Shown piece after piece: positions 1-15,300 of a DNA stretch of 64,000 nucleotides (its first letter is position 1; the number at the start of each line of letters is the position of its first letter). This stretch comes from Lingula anatina. Its lineage: Eukaryota > Brachiopoda > Lingulata > Lingulida > Lingulidae. The position numbers and the translations under genes are program-made. Location: NCBI RefSeq assembly GCF_001039355.2, contig NW_019774291.1:687276-751275 (forward strand). The letters run 5' to 3'. The notes beneath the pieces are model-generated. The model made no database searches. It was given only the letters and a program-made list of their open reading frames with translations, and was not told the DNA's origin.

Positions 1-3000
1 CAGAACACAAGAACATTATCTGACTGCCAATATTTATAGTTTATGATGTGCATACAGTACATGTACATAAGGTTATCAGGCAAAGACTTTTGTGATTTGA
101 TTCCTTGTCTTATATCCTTAAATGTGAATGGTGTGATGTGGTGAGATGACATATGTTTCATAGGTTTACATGCATTCAACCCTGTGGTTAAGCTCCGGAG
201 GCGGTATCCGTGATGACAACCTCAGTAAGAGACATACCCTCTTACTTGAAGCTTTGCACAGATATTGTTCGATGCGATGCCAACGTGTAGTTCATTTCTC
301 AAAATCTTACTTTATTACCCTTAGGATATTTTTGTGATAACGCAAATGTCACGATCTACCTTAGCCCACGGTTTGTCTTTCACTTACCAAAACACAGATC
401 TACACAGAAAACCGCTGGCCGTAGCCTCGTACATGAACAACATATAGGTTACAGTTGAGGTATCGCACAGCGTGATGCTTGAACAATGCACTGAGTGATG
501 GTGAATTTATGGCATCATTTTCAGGCATCATTATTATTTGCTCTTATCAATACTGAAGAGCAAACTGCCAGAGGCCTTTAAAAGAAGAGAAAACGTTGTT
601 GGGAATAGTGATAGGTACCTAGTTATCCCATAAAACTCGTGCATTACTTAAATATTTTGTATAGCGATTTACTTACCAAAGTAAAATAATTCCATGCGCT
701 TACGCGTGCTGGAAATAGCAAAGAAATTCTTACAATAAAAACAACAATTATAATTGTGCCGCTGCCAAGCATATTGAATGGTCGAAAAGTGGCCGTCTTC
801 TCTGCAAACACTTACTGTTGCAAATGAAATGCTCATCCCTAGTTTGAAATGTTGTATGTTGATCAACTTCTGGCGCTACTCAACTCCTAATCCCGCGAAA
901 TCTCACTTGATCTTACGCTAAGTTACGAAACTTGAGGCTATATCGGATGATTTCCCTTTCATCGCACAAAATCCCCTTGAAGAACAGTTTTTGTCGTTCA
1001 GAATGACAACTATTTATGACAAACGTTATGTCACGTTGAAGCAAAAGAGACAAGATATCAATCTGATTGTTGTAAAGAACCAAAAGCTTAAAGTAAATTG
1101 TATGTGGATTTCATAGAAATAATGCATTTTCGTAGTTCAAATACCTGGCTTCATTTGCTTCTGATTGTATAAATATACAAAATTGCCAACTACTGTTGTT
1201 TTTACTCTGAATTTTTCTCGTGGAATCAGAAAAAAATTAATAAAAGTTCATATGTTAATTAAAATCACAGCGACAAGACCACGCATACATTTCAAAACAC
1301 TAACTTCACAAAGATCTGATTTTGATTAATCTGCAAAATGATTTGAAGCAATGGAGGAAAAACAGCTGGGTTATTCATTATGCAGAGCACTTTTAACACT
1401 TTTCACATGCTTGAGATGGCGATATTTTAACTGTTAGCGCGTTGTTTATTACTATCAATTTATTCAATTTATTATTAGTTATTCAGCGCACCGATTCCAA
1501 ATTACATCAGGTGTGAAAGAGCGGAAGACGTTTCGCTGCTATATGAAACCACCAATAAATGACTTATGACTTTGTAGTTTTTGATTTTTGTCTGTTATGA
1601 AGTCTTTCGTAAAATATTAACTAAGCAACTTAAAAAGAATAAAAATGAATCCCTTTACCGTTATTACGGTAAAAAGACCATCTTTTTCTTAATACCTTCA
1701 GAGTATAAAAAAAACGTGTTTAAGACATGGCAAAGGTGTTTATTCAATGAATTAAGCCAGGTCTTCTGCTTGGATTCAATTTTTTACTGATGTTCAGAAC
1801 ACAGAATATCACACAAATAATAATAAATATATATGTATATAATAACAAGGACACAATGACGTCATTCATACATAACTACTTTCAGGGATTATGTTACAAG
1901 ACTTACTACAGATGAAATTAAATTTGGATATCTCAGCCGTGTGTTACCAAAGGATAATCTGGCTTAACTATATAGAAGCTAGATGCATGTAGTTCTATAC
2001 AGATGTGCTGCCTACTCTTTCTTGTACTCATTTCATACCCAAAATCAATAAATCTCATCATATAAACATATAGATTATCAATATGGACAACAAAAAATTC
2101 AAGCACATTACCTTACGATTTCCAATAGGTTTGAATATCTAAATCATTCTTCAATGAATTTCAATTTCGGAGGGGAGAATACCAATAAAAACATTTTCTA
2201 TGCATATCCAACACTTTAAACTTCAATAATACAAACAGTAGGTGGTCCTAAATACTTGTGTTTCTTGTTGTTAGAATTATTTTCTCAGATAAGTTAGCCA
2301 TGCATGTTGCCTTAAATTTTTTTACACCATCAAAACCTCTCTTCTCATTTTTGAAGGAGAATCTAATTTAAAATAAAATAAAATAAAATGGATGTTACAG
2401 TTTTTCGTGCATTTTGTTTTTTTAAGTGTGTGATTTTACAGAAAAGAGCCATTTATATACAAGACAACTTACCCTTTTAAAGAAAAACACAAAAAATCTC
2501 CTTCAACAGACAATATACCACAAAATAACACGCTTCCCAAACACTGCACTTTAACTAAATCAATCAATGTTCACCATGCTTCAATGATCTAGCCATTATT
2601 TTGGCCATTTTTGTGCTTAAACAATGAATATGAATATCTTATGTTAAACAAAAATCAAAACTAAAATGAAGGTTTTGACTTCATGAATACACATGCTGGA
2701 ACACAATCACTCAGTCTTTTTTTTTTTTTCACTCATGACGTTCATCTCAGCTCAAAATCTCTTCTAACAAATATCTGTATGCCTTAGTCCCTTTCTTTAA
2801 AGAAAAGATAACATTTGTTGCCCGTAAGAAAAAAATCTTTGTGCTGATAATTATGCACAAGAAAAAACTAACGGCAAGTGAGACACTATTAATTAAATCT
2901 GACTTCTGGTGGTATCAACCACTGGTGTAGGGATGATCACCTGGTGACATCTATATGTGAGAAAGGATCATAAATAAAAATTTCTATTATCTAAAAAAAT

Positions 3001-3320
3001 ATAAAATTGATAATAATAATAATAACAATAATAATGATGATGATTATAAATAATTAAATAAATTGAAATAAAAATACTTTAAAATAGATCCATCTTCCCC
3101 TAGATTAAGGAACAAATAATTGTTTTTAAAAAGAGGTAGTTTATCTTACTCTGATTTAATTCATCCCAAGAGTGCAACCTCTATTTCAAGATGTTCAGTT
3201 GTGAATACATTAAATGAATAAATGGTATGAAAAATACCCATACTTTCCACTTTTACCAAAGTTATTCTTTAAACCTATAACATATAATACTGTATCTGAT
3301 TTTTCTACAGTCTAATCTCC
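1..3320. other. Intergenic region and presumed ZSWIM8 3' UTR
   Basis: No coding exon or RNA gene could be supported here. The ZSWIM8 stop codon lies at 3321-3323, so the right-hand part of this stretch should hold its 3' UTR, but I could not fix a polyadenylation site. The region is AT-rich with short simple repeats, including imperfect AAT/ATG triplets near 3010-3060. Short open frames (for example 669-866 on the minus strand and 1581-1790 on the plus strand) have low-complexity composition and no recognisable family. Confidence 0.6.
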
Positions 3321-6300
3321 TTATTGGATTGTACCAGTGGCTAATCCACTTACAATTCGTTGCCACAGTTCTTTCTTGCATGACTTTGCACGGCGTAGGC
3401 TCTGTAACAGCTCGTTAAACTGTACCATCCCCCCGGGAGACATACAGAAAGCATTCCTTGCTATGCAGATGATGCTGACAAATTCATCATAGTCATTTGG
3501 TGTAATGTGGTGCAAACGTTGATGAGCACACTGAATAAACCTGGAAATTAATAACGTCAACACATCATTAAATCACTGGAGGGTAATGAGAGATTAAAAT
3601 GTGCAAGCTTTGTTAGGTATAAAGTGGAGTGTGAAGAACAGTTCAAACAAGCATAAAAGTCAATGATCCTTTAAAGAAATTTATCTCAACCCAAGACAGT
3701 TCTCCTTGTCTATTATATATCTATATAAAGAAGTGTAAAGATACAACTAGAAATTTTCATGTATGAGATGTTTATTTTTTGAATTCATCTTGCTTAGCCA
3801 TGAAAGCTTGGTTTTTTGTGGTCACTTCTCAATGTCCTTTAAGTTACAGAAAACGTGTGCATTCACTCTACTTATTGTTCACACATTACTTAAGGATAAA
3901 AAGCATTTAGATTTTCATTGGGGGGGGGGGGCATGTTATTCAACTCANGGGGGGGGGAGGCATGTTATTCAACTCACATTTGTAGGCACTTCTGAACCAG
4001 AGAATTAAGAACTGGAGAGCGCAGCTGAGCTGACACTTGAGTTGGGTTGTTTCTGGCCAGATAGTGGGCTGCTTCCAGGGCTATGTCCTGCAGGACAAAT
4101 GGACTGACCACGGCATTAACAGTGGTAGCACAGAACTGCTGGAGGTGGCTGGTACCTGGAATAAGGTCAAGGTGATGAGCTTAGACAAGAAGAGAAATAA
4201 GTGCATTAGGTTTCAATACACTACTCTTAAATTCATGTTTGCTAAAATAGTCATCATTTTATTGCAAAATACTTATTAAACACAGATAAAGGATTAAATG
4301 ACATAAAAACACACCTCTCCATTCAATATATTTAAACATCTGTATTCAATTCCTTTTGGGTAAAAACAATTTATCACCCTACCTAATTTGATGGCCAGTT
4401 GCAGCAACCATTTGACATCTTCCCCATATGGAGGACTCCTTGCATACTTAGTCTGTGGACGATCATCATGTACACGCCTCCCTAGTGTCTCCATGGCTAG
4501 CATGCCCACTCTGTATGCAGCCACCAAAGAATAGTTCATCTGTGTGGAGTTGTGCTGCATGGCTGCTGACGTGGGTGGCTGTTGCTGTTGTTGAGATACA
4601 GCAGCCAGGCCACTGGTTGTCATTGTGGTCGGCAAATACTGAGACGTGTCCACAGATTGGACCGGATGGATTTGGTTTGGTCTGGTGTGGACCGCGTGCA
4701 CCACCTGGTTGGTAGCATACTGTACCTGGTGGTTCCCTGTAGATGACTGCACAGTGTATACTGCAGTTGAGCTGGGCTGGAGATTTTGTATGTGAGCCAG
4801 CCCTGCATATGGAGGTGCTTGCTGATTCTGATAGCCATATGCCGCTAGATAGCCAGGATGCATAGTATGGGCGTGAATGGGAACATGGGCTTGAGTATAG
4901 TGATGATGGAACCCTGGATGTGGATGGACTTGATGTACATAAGGTACATATGTGTGATGTTGATGAGCCAGGTGAGGATGAGGACTAGTGGCTGATGATA
5001 TAGTGTAGTGTAAATGTAATGGTAAAGTTACTGGTACCTGAGCCATGGCTCCAGCCTGGCTCAATGCAACAACCTGGACTGGAATAGGTGGACTAGTCCT
5101 TTCTATGTTCTGTGCTGGGTTGCACTGTACTGCAACCATTGCATTCTCCTCTGCTGCAACCACAGATGCCTCTGTAATAGGCAGAGCAGTGCACGCCTCC
5201 TGTACTGCTTCTTCATACAATTCATACCACCTACGGGCAACATCAAATAATACCTCTGGGTAAACACCGCCATCTTTTGCCGCAAGCTCTACAGCATTGC
5301 ATGCCTTTTCTAGTTTTTCTCTGCTTTGTTCTTTGCATTGTATCAAAGCACGTTGAATCTCAGACGGATTTAATGCATGAGCATGTGGGAGACAGGACAG
5401 AGCCAGCTCTGCAGCAGCGCGGACCATGTTCGGGTCTCGGCCCCTTGATGCTTTATCAGCCAATAAGGCACACTCTGGCGGTGTCAGGTGACCTTCCCAG
5501 GTGTCAATCAAAATCTGAATAGCAACACTGCCCACTTCCATGGCTTGACCTGAAATTTTAACAATATTCATATTCAAATCTTTTTTTCCTGTCATCTACC
5601 CTGTCATCTATCTATTTAAACCAATGTTCATATATAAAATTTTTAAGATAGAGGCACTGAATCTCAATTTCTATGTTGTATCAATTATTTCCCTTCAAAA
5701 AAATTACTCAAGAAAATACATACTTAATGGCATGGAGTTGAAACTGCAAAATTAATGACCCTGACCATAAAAACCCAACATTAACTGCCACATTGGCCAA
5801 TGGTCACTTACCTGTAATCCAGGACACGTGTGAGGAGTATGTTCTGGACAGCCAGTTAGGAGACACACAGTTGTGCAGCCCCAGAGCATACAGCCCTATC
5901 TGGAATGCACAGATGTGGAGTGCCCTATGAGGTCCAGTAGGGTTGTTGTTGTTGGGTTGAGTAAACAATGAAGTGGAGCTGGTGCCTCCTGCCTTGGCCA
6001 GAACTGTCTTGGCCAGCTCATTCATGAAGTGTGCAGATGCCTCACTGGGCTGGTTGGGAAGGGTTGGGACCACCCTGTTCTTGCCTTTATATCTGAAATG
6101 GAAATGGAAAGAAGGGTAAGTTTAATATTGACAATCAATGTCCAAAAGAAAAACACAAATATTTGACAGCACATATTTTTTTCTTTTTTGAGCCATCATT
6201 TACAAAATCTGATTTCCATCAAGATATTGATGTAAAGAAAGCAAAGTTAACAAACAGCAACAAAAGCATTGTGGAAAAGCTAACCAAAAAAAAAAAAAAA

Positions 6301-9300
6301 ATAATAAAAGAAAGAAAAAAAAAAACTCAATGAAGTTCCTACCTTCCTTTAATACTAGGTGACAGTCCTCGGGAATCCACCAGCATGCTGGGCCCAGCTC
6401 TGGTATACATCAGAGGAGGGCTGAAATGAACCATATCATATATATATGATAACCATGTAACAATTGATTCAACTTTAAGGAAAAGTATATGAAAAAATCC
6501 CTATCCTTTTTTATTGTTCCAGCAACCAAGACCTAAATTGCTGTTATTCCAAACATTAGCATACAGTGAAGTAAAAAATGCAGCTGGGCATTAAAATTTC
6601 CCACTACAAAAAATCAAGGTTACAAGGAACTGTTGTTATTTATTAAAGTAAAAAATCAACTGCTTATAATATTGTGTATTTATTAACATTAAAAACCTTG
6701 CAATGAATTCACGATTATGAACCAAGGACATGAAAGAAAATCCAGCAAAGACACTTAATTTATCAAAACCTAGATGCCTACCTCTCGTTATCTCTAAGTT
6801 TTGCCCTTCCCTTGTCCCCTGAACTGCTGGAGCCTATGGAATCTGAACTCTTCCCGCTGCTGCCACTGTCACTCCCAGGTCCCTGGTGCTTGCCCCAGTT
6901 ACGACGCACCAGGGTTGGGGAGTTGTCACTGGACGTGGTCTCTGGAGCACTGCTATCAATACTGGCCATACCTAGAACACAAACAATTCATACCTAAGGC
7001 TATGTCCAGTGTGTTATTCTCTGCTTCTTCACAAGAAGTAATTACTTCATAATATATCTTATCATATATTTGTCAGAACTTGACTTAATTGTCACAACAA
7101 AGGTTTCACTATCTTAATATCACATTGGAGGTTTTAAGGTACATTAAGTGATCAGAAAGACTTACCTGCAGATGGTTTCTTGTTTGTTTTCAGTATAGAA
7201 CTCCTGAACTTAGCTTCCCAATCTTTACAGTTGTACTCATCTTCTTCAAGGGCAGAGCTATCATCATCCATTCCACCACTAATGCAAATCAAAAACAAAA
7301 TTTTATGATAAATTTTCAAACATGATAATGACTCACATGAACAAAAGGCAACTCAAAACAGATTTTCAATAGCCTGCCTTCCATTTTAACAACTCCACTC
7401 CATACTACTATGACAACAATTTCATCATCAAATAAATTAACATTTCATAGATGATTTAACTTACAAGTTTTAAGTATTTGATAAAACCTTATCTTAAAGA
7501 AAAGAGTCAAAAATGTTCAATATGTACCTTTTATAGTTTCTAACCAGACCCCCCTTAACCTGTGTCCCATTCTGCCCAGTGTGTGGGGTATGTTCCAGGT
7601 TGAGATAGTCCAGTCTCTGGGAGCCTGAAGACATGGGCAGGCTAGACCAGTTGCCACTGGTGCTAGCATGGGAACTGGGATCTGAAGACAAGATGAAATC
7701 AGTCAATGAGAAAATTCTCTTCAAGTTTCACAAAAATTGAATGCATTGTCAGCTGGGTAACATGCGTGATCATCAATGCGATCATAAATCAAGATCCAAA
7801 GATACAAGAATATTAAGAACAAAATTGTTTTTCAATGTTTTAAACAATTAAGATCACCCATTAAGTCTTGTTTGACGATGTTTTAAATACTTTAGATAAC
7901 CCATAACTGTAAAACTGTTTTAACTCACTCACAAACATTTTTACATTCAACCCCAAACCTGCAAACAATACTGTACCTCCTCCATTAGCCAAAGCTGCTG
8001 CAGCATCACCATTCCCTCTTCCCGATGAAGATGATCTTCCCTGGTCATCCACAAAATGACCCATAGGCTCTCCCCCAGGAGGTTGTGGACAGTGGACACT
8101 ACTAGTGCCCCCACTACTACTGGGGTGACCACTGCCTGCCCCAGATCCACTGCGCTGGTTAGACTTGGTGAGGTAGGTGTGAAGAGGGGGAGCCTTATAG
8201 TGCTGATGGATCTCACGATCCAATATCTTGTCCATGATCTGAAAGAAATAACCATAATTTAAAATTTTTCTTTTCCTTCTGCTCTATGTTGTTTCCTGAG
8301 AAAAATAATTTATAAATTTTTTTATCTGTTATCCTATATAAAGAAACTTAAATGCAAATATACTTTACTATTTGAGGGTAATAGAAAAAAAGTCGGGTAA
8401 AGTATTTCATTCTGTAAAAGCCTTACTTTGGACAATTTAATTGGGTCATCCTTATAGTGGACCAGCATGGCTATGGCCAGGTCCCCTCTCTGTCTTCTGG
8501 TACATTCACATAGCAGGGGATGCTCAGCCTCGGAGATGTTTGCTTTTAGTCCTGGATGTGCAAAATATAGCAAACTTAAAGGTACATCTAACTCCAGACT
8601 TGTGGTCCTTCTAAGCTGTAAACACCACATTCAAGTTTTGCCCAACAGTCTTATAAAATCGTGATATGGATACGTAAATGATCATGATTGAAATTTGAAG
8701 ATCTTAATTTATCATACACTTATTTTACCATCAAAGCCAAGATCATCTTAAAGATAGGAGTCCCTGTCTCCAGCTAGTTTTTATCATGTATTATACACAT
8801 ACCAAGTGCTGCTGTTGCTGCTTCAAAGCCCAATTTTTCATCAGTAGGCAAGCGCATTGGCCCATTCCCTGAAGCAGGTCGACTGCTGGTGTTGGCTCCA
8901 TTCACAGGTATAACTGAAAGTGAAGGAATGGTATACTATGAGACTCTTAGGTTTATCTGACAACATTATCTTAAATTAATTTACCGATAGAAGATTTGCA
9001 AACACATTGTTCATAGAATTAATGCCCAAGTTTAACTAGCCTTGTGATGTAAGCAAAAAATAAAAGTAGGAAAAATTGATCAAGTTTCCCATATCCCCCC
9101 CCCCCTTCTGAAGGTGTTTTTCTTTTGTATATACAATGTGTGTTCATTATCTTACCTGGTAAACAAAGTGAATCAAAGATAAAGCTAGCCAACATGAGAG
9201 GCAACAAGGCCTCTCCCCTTGATCTGAGTTTCCCATCCCTGAGCTGCTCGGCTCTATCCCTGATCACATTCAGCTCTGCTGGACCAAGGGGGATCTTCTT

Positions 9301-12300
9301 CAATAAGGTCACAAGTTCAGACTCTTGGTTGGCCAATTTCACCTGTAAGTATATATATTTGACAATCTAAACATAAGCAATGATAAATATTATGAAATAC
9401 CTATGCAAACACATGCTTTTTAAAAATAAAATCTTGCCAAAATATTTGAAAAATATCAAGGTCAATCATACATGTAAAAAATCTACTAGAGACTTTCATA
9501 TACACAAATACATGAATTATGTGACGAAATTTTGGTAACAATTCAAAATGCAGTAACAAACAATTATACACAGACAAAAATTGAGTGCAAACATCAAACT
9601 GTAAATATTATTCATGTATACTACAAATAACTTAAAAAGATGTGTGATTATCTCAAAACAGCAAAGGGGGCACAATGCTATTATATCAATGCTTTAATCC
9701 CATGTGAAAGCCGAAGGTTTATGATTGTCAAAAACATATGAGCATGAAAAAGGTGTAATACAAATCTCGCCACTTTAAGCACCACTGTATTAAAGAACTC
9801 AAATCATAAAAAGCACAAACTCAACTATTACCCATTCAACACCACGTCTGACTTTATTTTAACCACCCAATACCTACAAACAGAAAACAAGTGTGACTGA
9901 CCTCTAGTGCCTTGCTGGCAGCAGGTTGCCTGGGCATTTCCAGTCCAAACATGCCCACCTTGAAGGCCAGGTGGTGGCACTCTGGGTCCTCTAGGAGAAC
10001 ACTACACAGAAAGGCTGCCTTAGCCAAGGTGGTGCTGGCAAAGGAGCTTGTGTTGTTCTGGTGCTTCTTCTTTTTACCTAGAACAGATAAGTATTAACAA
10101 GTGTCAGTTAATCGTAAGGCATGGAGTATACACAACTAAACTGGTGCAATCTGTAGTTGTCTGCATCCTTCTGATATTAAAACTCCTTTCATAAGTTTTA
10201 AAGATTCAAGACCCCCAAGGTTTCTGTACACTAAGAATAAGTTACAAGTAAATGAAAATTAACATAATGACTTACAAAACATAGTATAACTATGATTACC
10301 CCCTGTGCTATACTGACCTTTACCATTTTGTTGACTTTGTTCCCCACAAACATCAGGTGGGTTGGCCAACATTTTCTCAGCCAACTGCTTTGCTAATTTA
10401 CATGCAAAGCTATGGCCATGAGCATACAGAGCTTCAGCTCTGCAGAATAAAATCTAAAAAGCAATAAAAAAGGTTGAAAGTGTTTTAATCATTAACTTAA
10501 TAATGAATAGCTTATTAATTTGTATGTCTGTTAAACAATTCAACATAACTCATTTCTGATTTTTACTTCAGACACTAGTATTGCAAAACATTTCTCATAA
10601 AAAATAAAATATATAGATGAAATAAATAAATAACCAAGAAGTAAATACACAATGTAAATTTAAAAAAATTCAAGTAATGCAAAGTAAAACATTCAGCCAG
10701 CAAAATTTTTGCCAAGTATTATCCATAACACAGTTCATTGTTATAATGCTTAAAATATACCTCTTGCTGATTGTCCATTTTCCTAATACCAGCAAAGTAA
10801 TTTGGTTCATCAGATTTCTTGTCTTTCTTCCCAAAGTCTTGAAATCTAGATTTAGGATCATAGAAGTACATCTGATACTCGTCACTGGACTGTTGCGATT
10901 CAGACTGGTACACATCCAGAGCCTGTGCACCCTCAACTAGTGGGTGCTCAGGGTTGGTGTCATTCACTTTAAAAGTTGATGGGCCAGGCCCAGAACCATC
11001 AGAGTCAATGTCATCTGCTCTGATCCTATCAATGGCATTTACATTTACAGAAGAACAGCCATCCTTTGCAGCTCCTGCATCCACGCAGAGACTATGCATA
11101 CCATTCCGTATGCTGGCTGTGGCAGTCTCGTCTGGAAGACTGGAATCCGAGTCACGGCCATTGAGCAAGAGGTCAGTTTTTAGATTTTCACTGAACCCCT
11201 CTGAGCTTGAACTTCCAGCCCTGTCAGCTTTGACATGACCAGTAAAGAAGTCAGTGGTTGTTACCACTGCTTTACCCTGAGATGAGGATTTCTCCACAGT
11301 TTGATGGTGGAGAGAATGTGAAGTATGTTGTGTATCAACTGCTAACCTTGTTACCTGATCGCTGTGAATACCTGCACTACTTATATTACTACTAGCACCA
11401 CCAGTGGTGATTGAACGCTGCAAACACATCGAGTGCATTATGTCTTTCTCCACATAGGTGACCCCTGCAATGTGGTAATCTGTCCAATCCAACTGACAAG
11501 CTTCAATGGCTGGCTTGAACCCTGAGAAGATTTCAATGTCATTCTTTTTTATAGCACCTGAGTTGATGACCGACGGACCAACTGTTCCAGCAGCTGCACT
11601 ATTCCCTCTTGTTTTCCTCACTTTATCAATTGTTTTTATGTGCCAGTCCTTGAACTTAATGTTGAAGTCATCCCTCTGAATGGAAGACAACTTCGGGTTC
11701 AGTGCAGCCATTCTCCACAGAGCTACGATCTCATCGCACAGACTGGAGCCTGCATGCTGTGAAGAGCTGGAAGCACCAGCGCCACGGTTGTTGTGCCCAC
11801 TGCTGCTGTTGTGAGAGGCTGATATCTTGGTGCTAAACCACCAGGCCAGTATCTAGTGCGGAAAATAAATATATCTATTTTAATTTTTTAGAGTATTTTA
11901 CAGATGTAGATTTTCAGTTTCCTACAGATTCATGCATGAAAATTGTTGGGGTTAACAATATTCTCAAATTCTCTTGAAAGATACACACTCCAGAATCAAA
12001 AAGCACACTTGCCTCATCAATAATGAAAATCCATTATAACATTTCACAAAAAGTGCAAATTACACCAACAACACCATATACTGAAACCAACAGATAAAAC
12101 TTTATTATCAAAACTGCCAGTAACTCACATTCTCACAGGCAAGGACCTCCTCAGTCAAGATCTCGAGTAAAGGAACAGCATTACTGTCATGCCTGCGCAG
12201 CATTTCTCTTACAATGGAGAGCAGGTTCCACATGCCCTCTGGCTCACGCCCACGCAGAGGTCTCAGGAGACTCTGGTACTCGGCTGCAGCAGGGGGTGCA

Positions 12301-15300
12301 GTAGATGACAGATAATTAACATCACTGGAAAAGAAATTACAAGATTTGTATTAAGCAATCTGGTGCATAATGAAAGATTTTGATATAAGCATCATCACAA
12401 TTTGATTGATATACAAAGAAGTTTAGTAAAAAAATCTATCAAAGACAAGCGTGGTCCGATTTTGGTCAACACAAGATTTTACTTTCTATCTTGTAATATT
12501 TCAATTTTTTAAGATCCAAAAAAAAATTTTTTTTACAAAAAATAATCAGGTACGCAAAGTGAACTACAGACCTATACACCATGTTGGTAGTCAAACTGAA
12601 CTTGGCCAATGTTTTTCTTATATTTTGTCGCAGAGTTGTCTCATCTAGACACCAAGCAGTATGTTCACTTGCTGAAGGGCCTGCTGTGGGATCTGAATTT
12701 AAAAAAAATAATAATAATAACAAAAAAATGAAAATAAAAACACAGTCAAATATACAGTTAAACACTTGGGTTAATTAATGAAAAGTAATAGTGTTTACTT
12801 AATCCTGATAAATATTAAAAAATTGTTAGAAAAATAATACAAAAACTCATAATTTATGACTTTGCAGGCCAACAGAGTGAAGGTTGCTTAACACTGGCTA
12901 ACCATCACAAATCCACAGTGAATTTTGTCTCGTTTTCTTTTTACCATAATAGTCCATTTCTTTTTTGAATACTGAATAACAATGAATAAGGCAACCTTGA
13001 AAATTAAAAAGAAAATATGAACCAGAAATTGAAAGAGAGACAGGCACATGTCTCACCTGGTGCTCCATACACAGTGTTGATCGCATTCTGCTGTGATGAC
13101 AGGAGTTCATCAAGAAGTCTCTGAGCTGTTGGGAGGATCTGAACATAAAACAAAGTTTGTGCAAGTTAACTCTTTATTCTAATAGTTTAAAAGGTATCCT
13201 CCCTGGGAGATTTTCCTGCTTGAAAGATATAACCTTGCAAACAAAGCAGCAAATCTGTCAAATGTACAGACACGAAGCAGAAAATAATGAACCTTATTGC
13301 TTTTTTTTGTCAATTTTGTTGCAATATTTTGTGATGATTTATCACATAATTACCACCAATTTTCAATTATGTACCAGAAGTAACATCAACATTCAGAAAA
13401 CAAATGAAGTGTAGGGGTTCAGTCCAACGGAATTACAAAGTCACATGCTAAAAATGCTTATATGTGAAAAAATAAAAATTTCATAAAATTGCATAATTTA
13501 AAGAAAAAAATACAATCAAGCTGGCTTTTCAATCATAAACATTACCTCCTTGGTAGATGTAATTAAAATGATTTATTTCTAAATAAGTAGCCAGTTAATG
13601 AGAATGCAATGTGTTTCTGAATTTCAGATGGAAATATCAACATTGCAGATTTTTATTTGTGGGTTTCTATTGTATTTAAGGTTTGAATGGGAAAAGATAT
13701 GTAGCTTTGCCATATATACAGACACAGATAATATGGCTTTGACACTTTTCAAACAGAAGTATACCTTTCAATGTCTATACTTCCTGTGCATATACTACTG
13801 AATTGTCGCATTCATGCTAAATGAAATCAGTTAAATGCTCCTAATTGCTCAGCCAGATTATTTTTATGCCATTAAAAAGATATGTAGATTATAAAGTTTA
13901 ATGATATTAAGCCAGTCCATTAGATGATATATTTCAAGGTATTAAAAAATTATGAGAAGTGCTTACCTGTTGAGGTAACTCGCTAATAAGATACTGAGCA
14001 AATTTCTGCAACTGATCTCTCTGTAAGCGTGATAAAGACTCTGACACTGGAGCCCTCAGACACACTGATGTGGCCTAAAATATTATCAATGTTTATTAAA
14101 TATGCTCTTACAAAGGTTTCATTTTAACAGTATGGCCACTCCTTACTTCATATATCTTAGACTGCATTTGATCTTAAAAAAGAGGCAGCAGAGTTACCAA
14201 CAATTCCACTACTTCTGTATCAAAGGTATCCATTTGTTTGAACAGTTACAGGGTATTCATTAAAAATTTGAATTACAATCTTAAATTCTAAAAAAAAGTA
14301 CCAAAAGTGACAAAGAAAGTCAATCTTTCTTTCAGAATTAAAGTTAAAATATGTTACACAAACAGAAACAGGGCATTTACCTATAATAAACTTTATCAAT
14401 ACAGAGAGAGAGAGAGAGAGAGAGAGTAACTGTAGGGTGTCTCACCTGATGTATTCTAAAGAGACACAAGGCTACCACATGGGCACACCATGATGCAGTG
14501 CTGTTACAAGTACAGTTACAGGATGTTATCCTCCTACGGTCAAACATTACAGCCACATTGAAGGAGCCCTTGGTCTGGCCAACACTTTGAGGGGGAATAA
14601 CTGTGGCACTCAAATGAAACCCTGAAAAGGAAATAAACATGAGTATCCAAAATGCAAAGAAGTCTGAAGAGAGAAGCAATGTTTTATTTACAGACTGTAT
14701 ATATATTTGTATTTATACAGTTCCTTACCTATTTGAAGTGCATCTTTTACTGCTTTGGCCTTATAAAGATGATCTCCCTTTTGAAACTCGTCTGCACTGC
14801 CATTAGCAAGGCAGGAATACAGCCTACAAAGATACAAATTAATATGAGCACTAAAACCAAATTGTACATGCATGCTTTGTCTTAGAAATCTAATCTACGC
14901 AGCAGTAAGTGTGGCATGTTGGTAAATTACTTTGGGGGAAAAAGCAACATTAACTGGAACAAAATCCTCTGACAGTCCATTAAAAGGTAAGAAGAACAAG
15001 AAACATTCAGTTATATTTAGCCATTGCATCACAAAAAGCATGAGTATTGAAAGTGCTATCATTATGTCTTATCTGAACTTGTATAGAAAAGAACTATGAC
15101 AATCAAATACAACTATTTAAGATGAGTTGATTGCCAAGAGAAAATATTCAAGGTGCAATAAGATGCATGCAACCCATGACTTAATCCAACAGAAAAAAAA
15201 TCAGTCATAAGAACCACTCATTAGATCCACATTAAATTCTGCTTGGATGATCCAAGAACTTGTTGAATTACCTTATATCTTCTTCATTTTCTGGGAAGCT

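Noticed and set aside
197-207. GGAGGCGGTAT shared with the insertion end near 40810
   Set aside because: An 11-bp match is too short to claim a related element.
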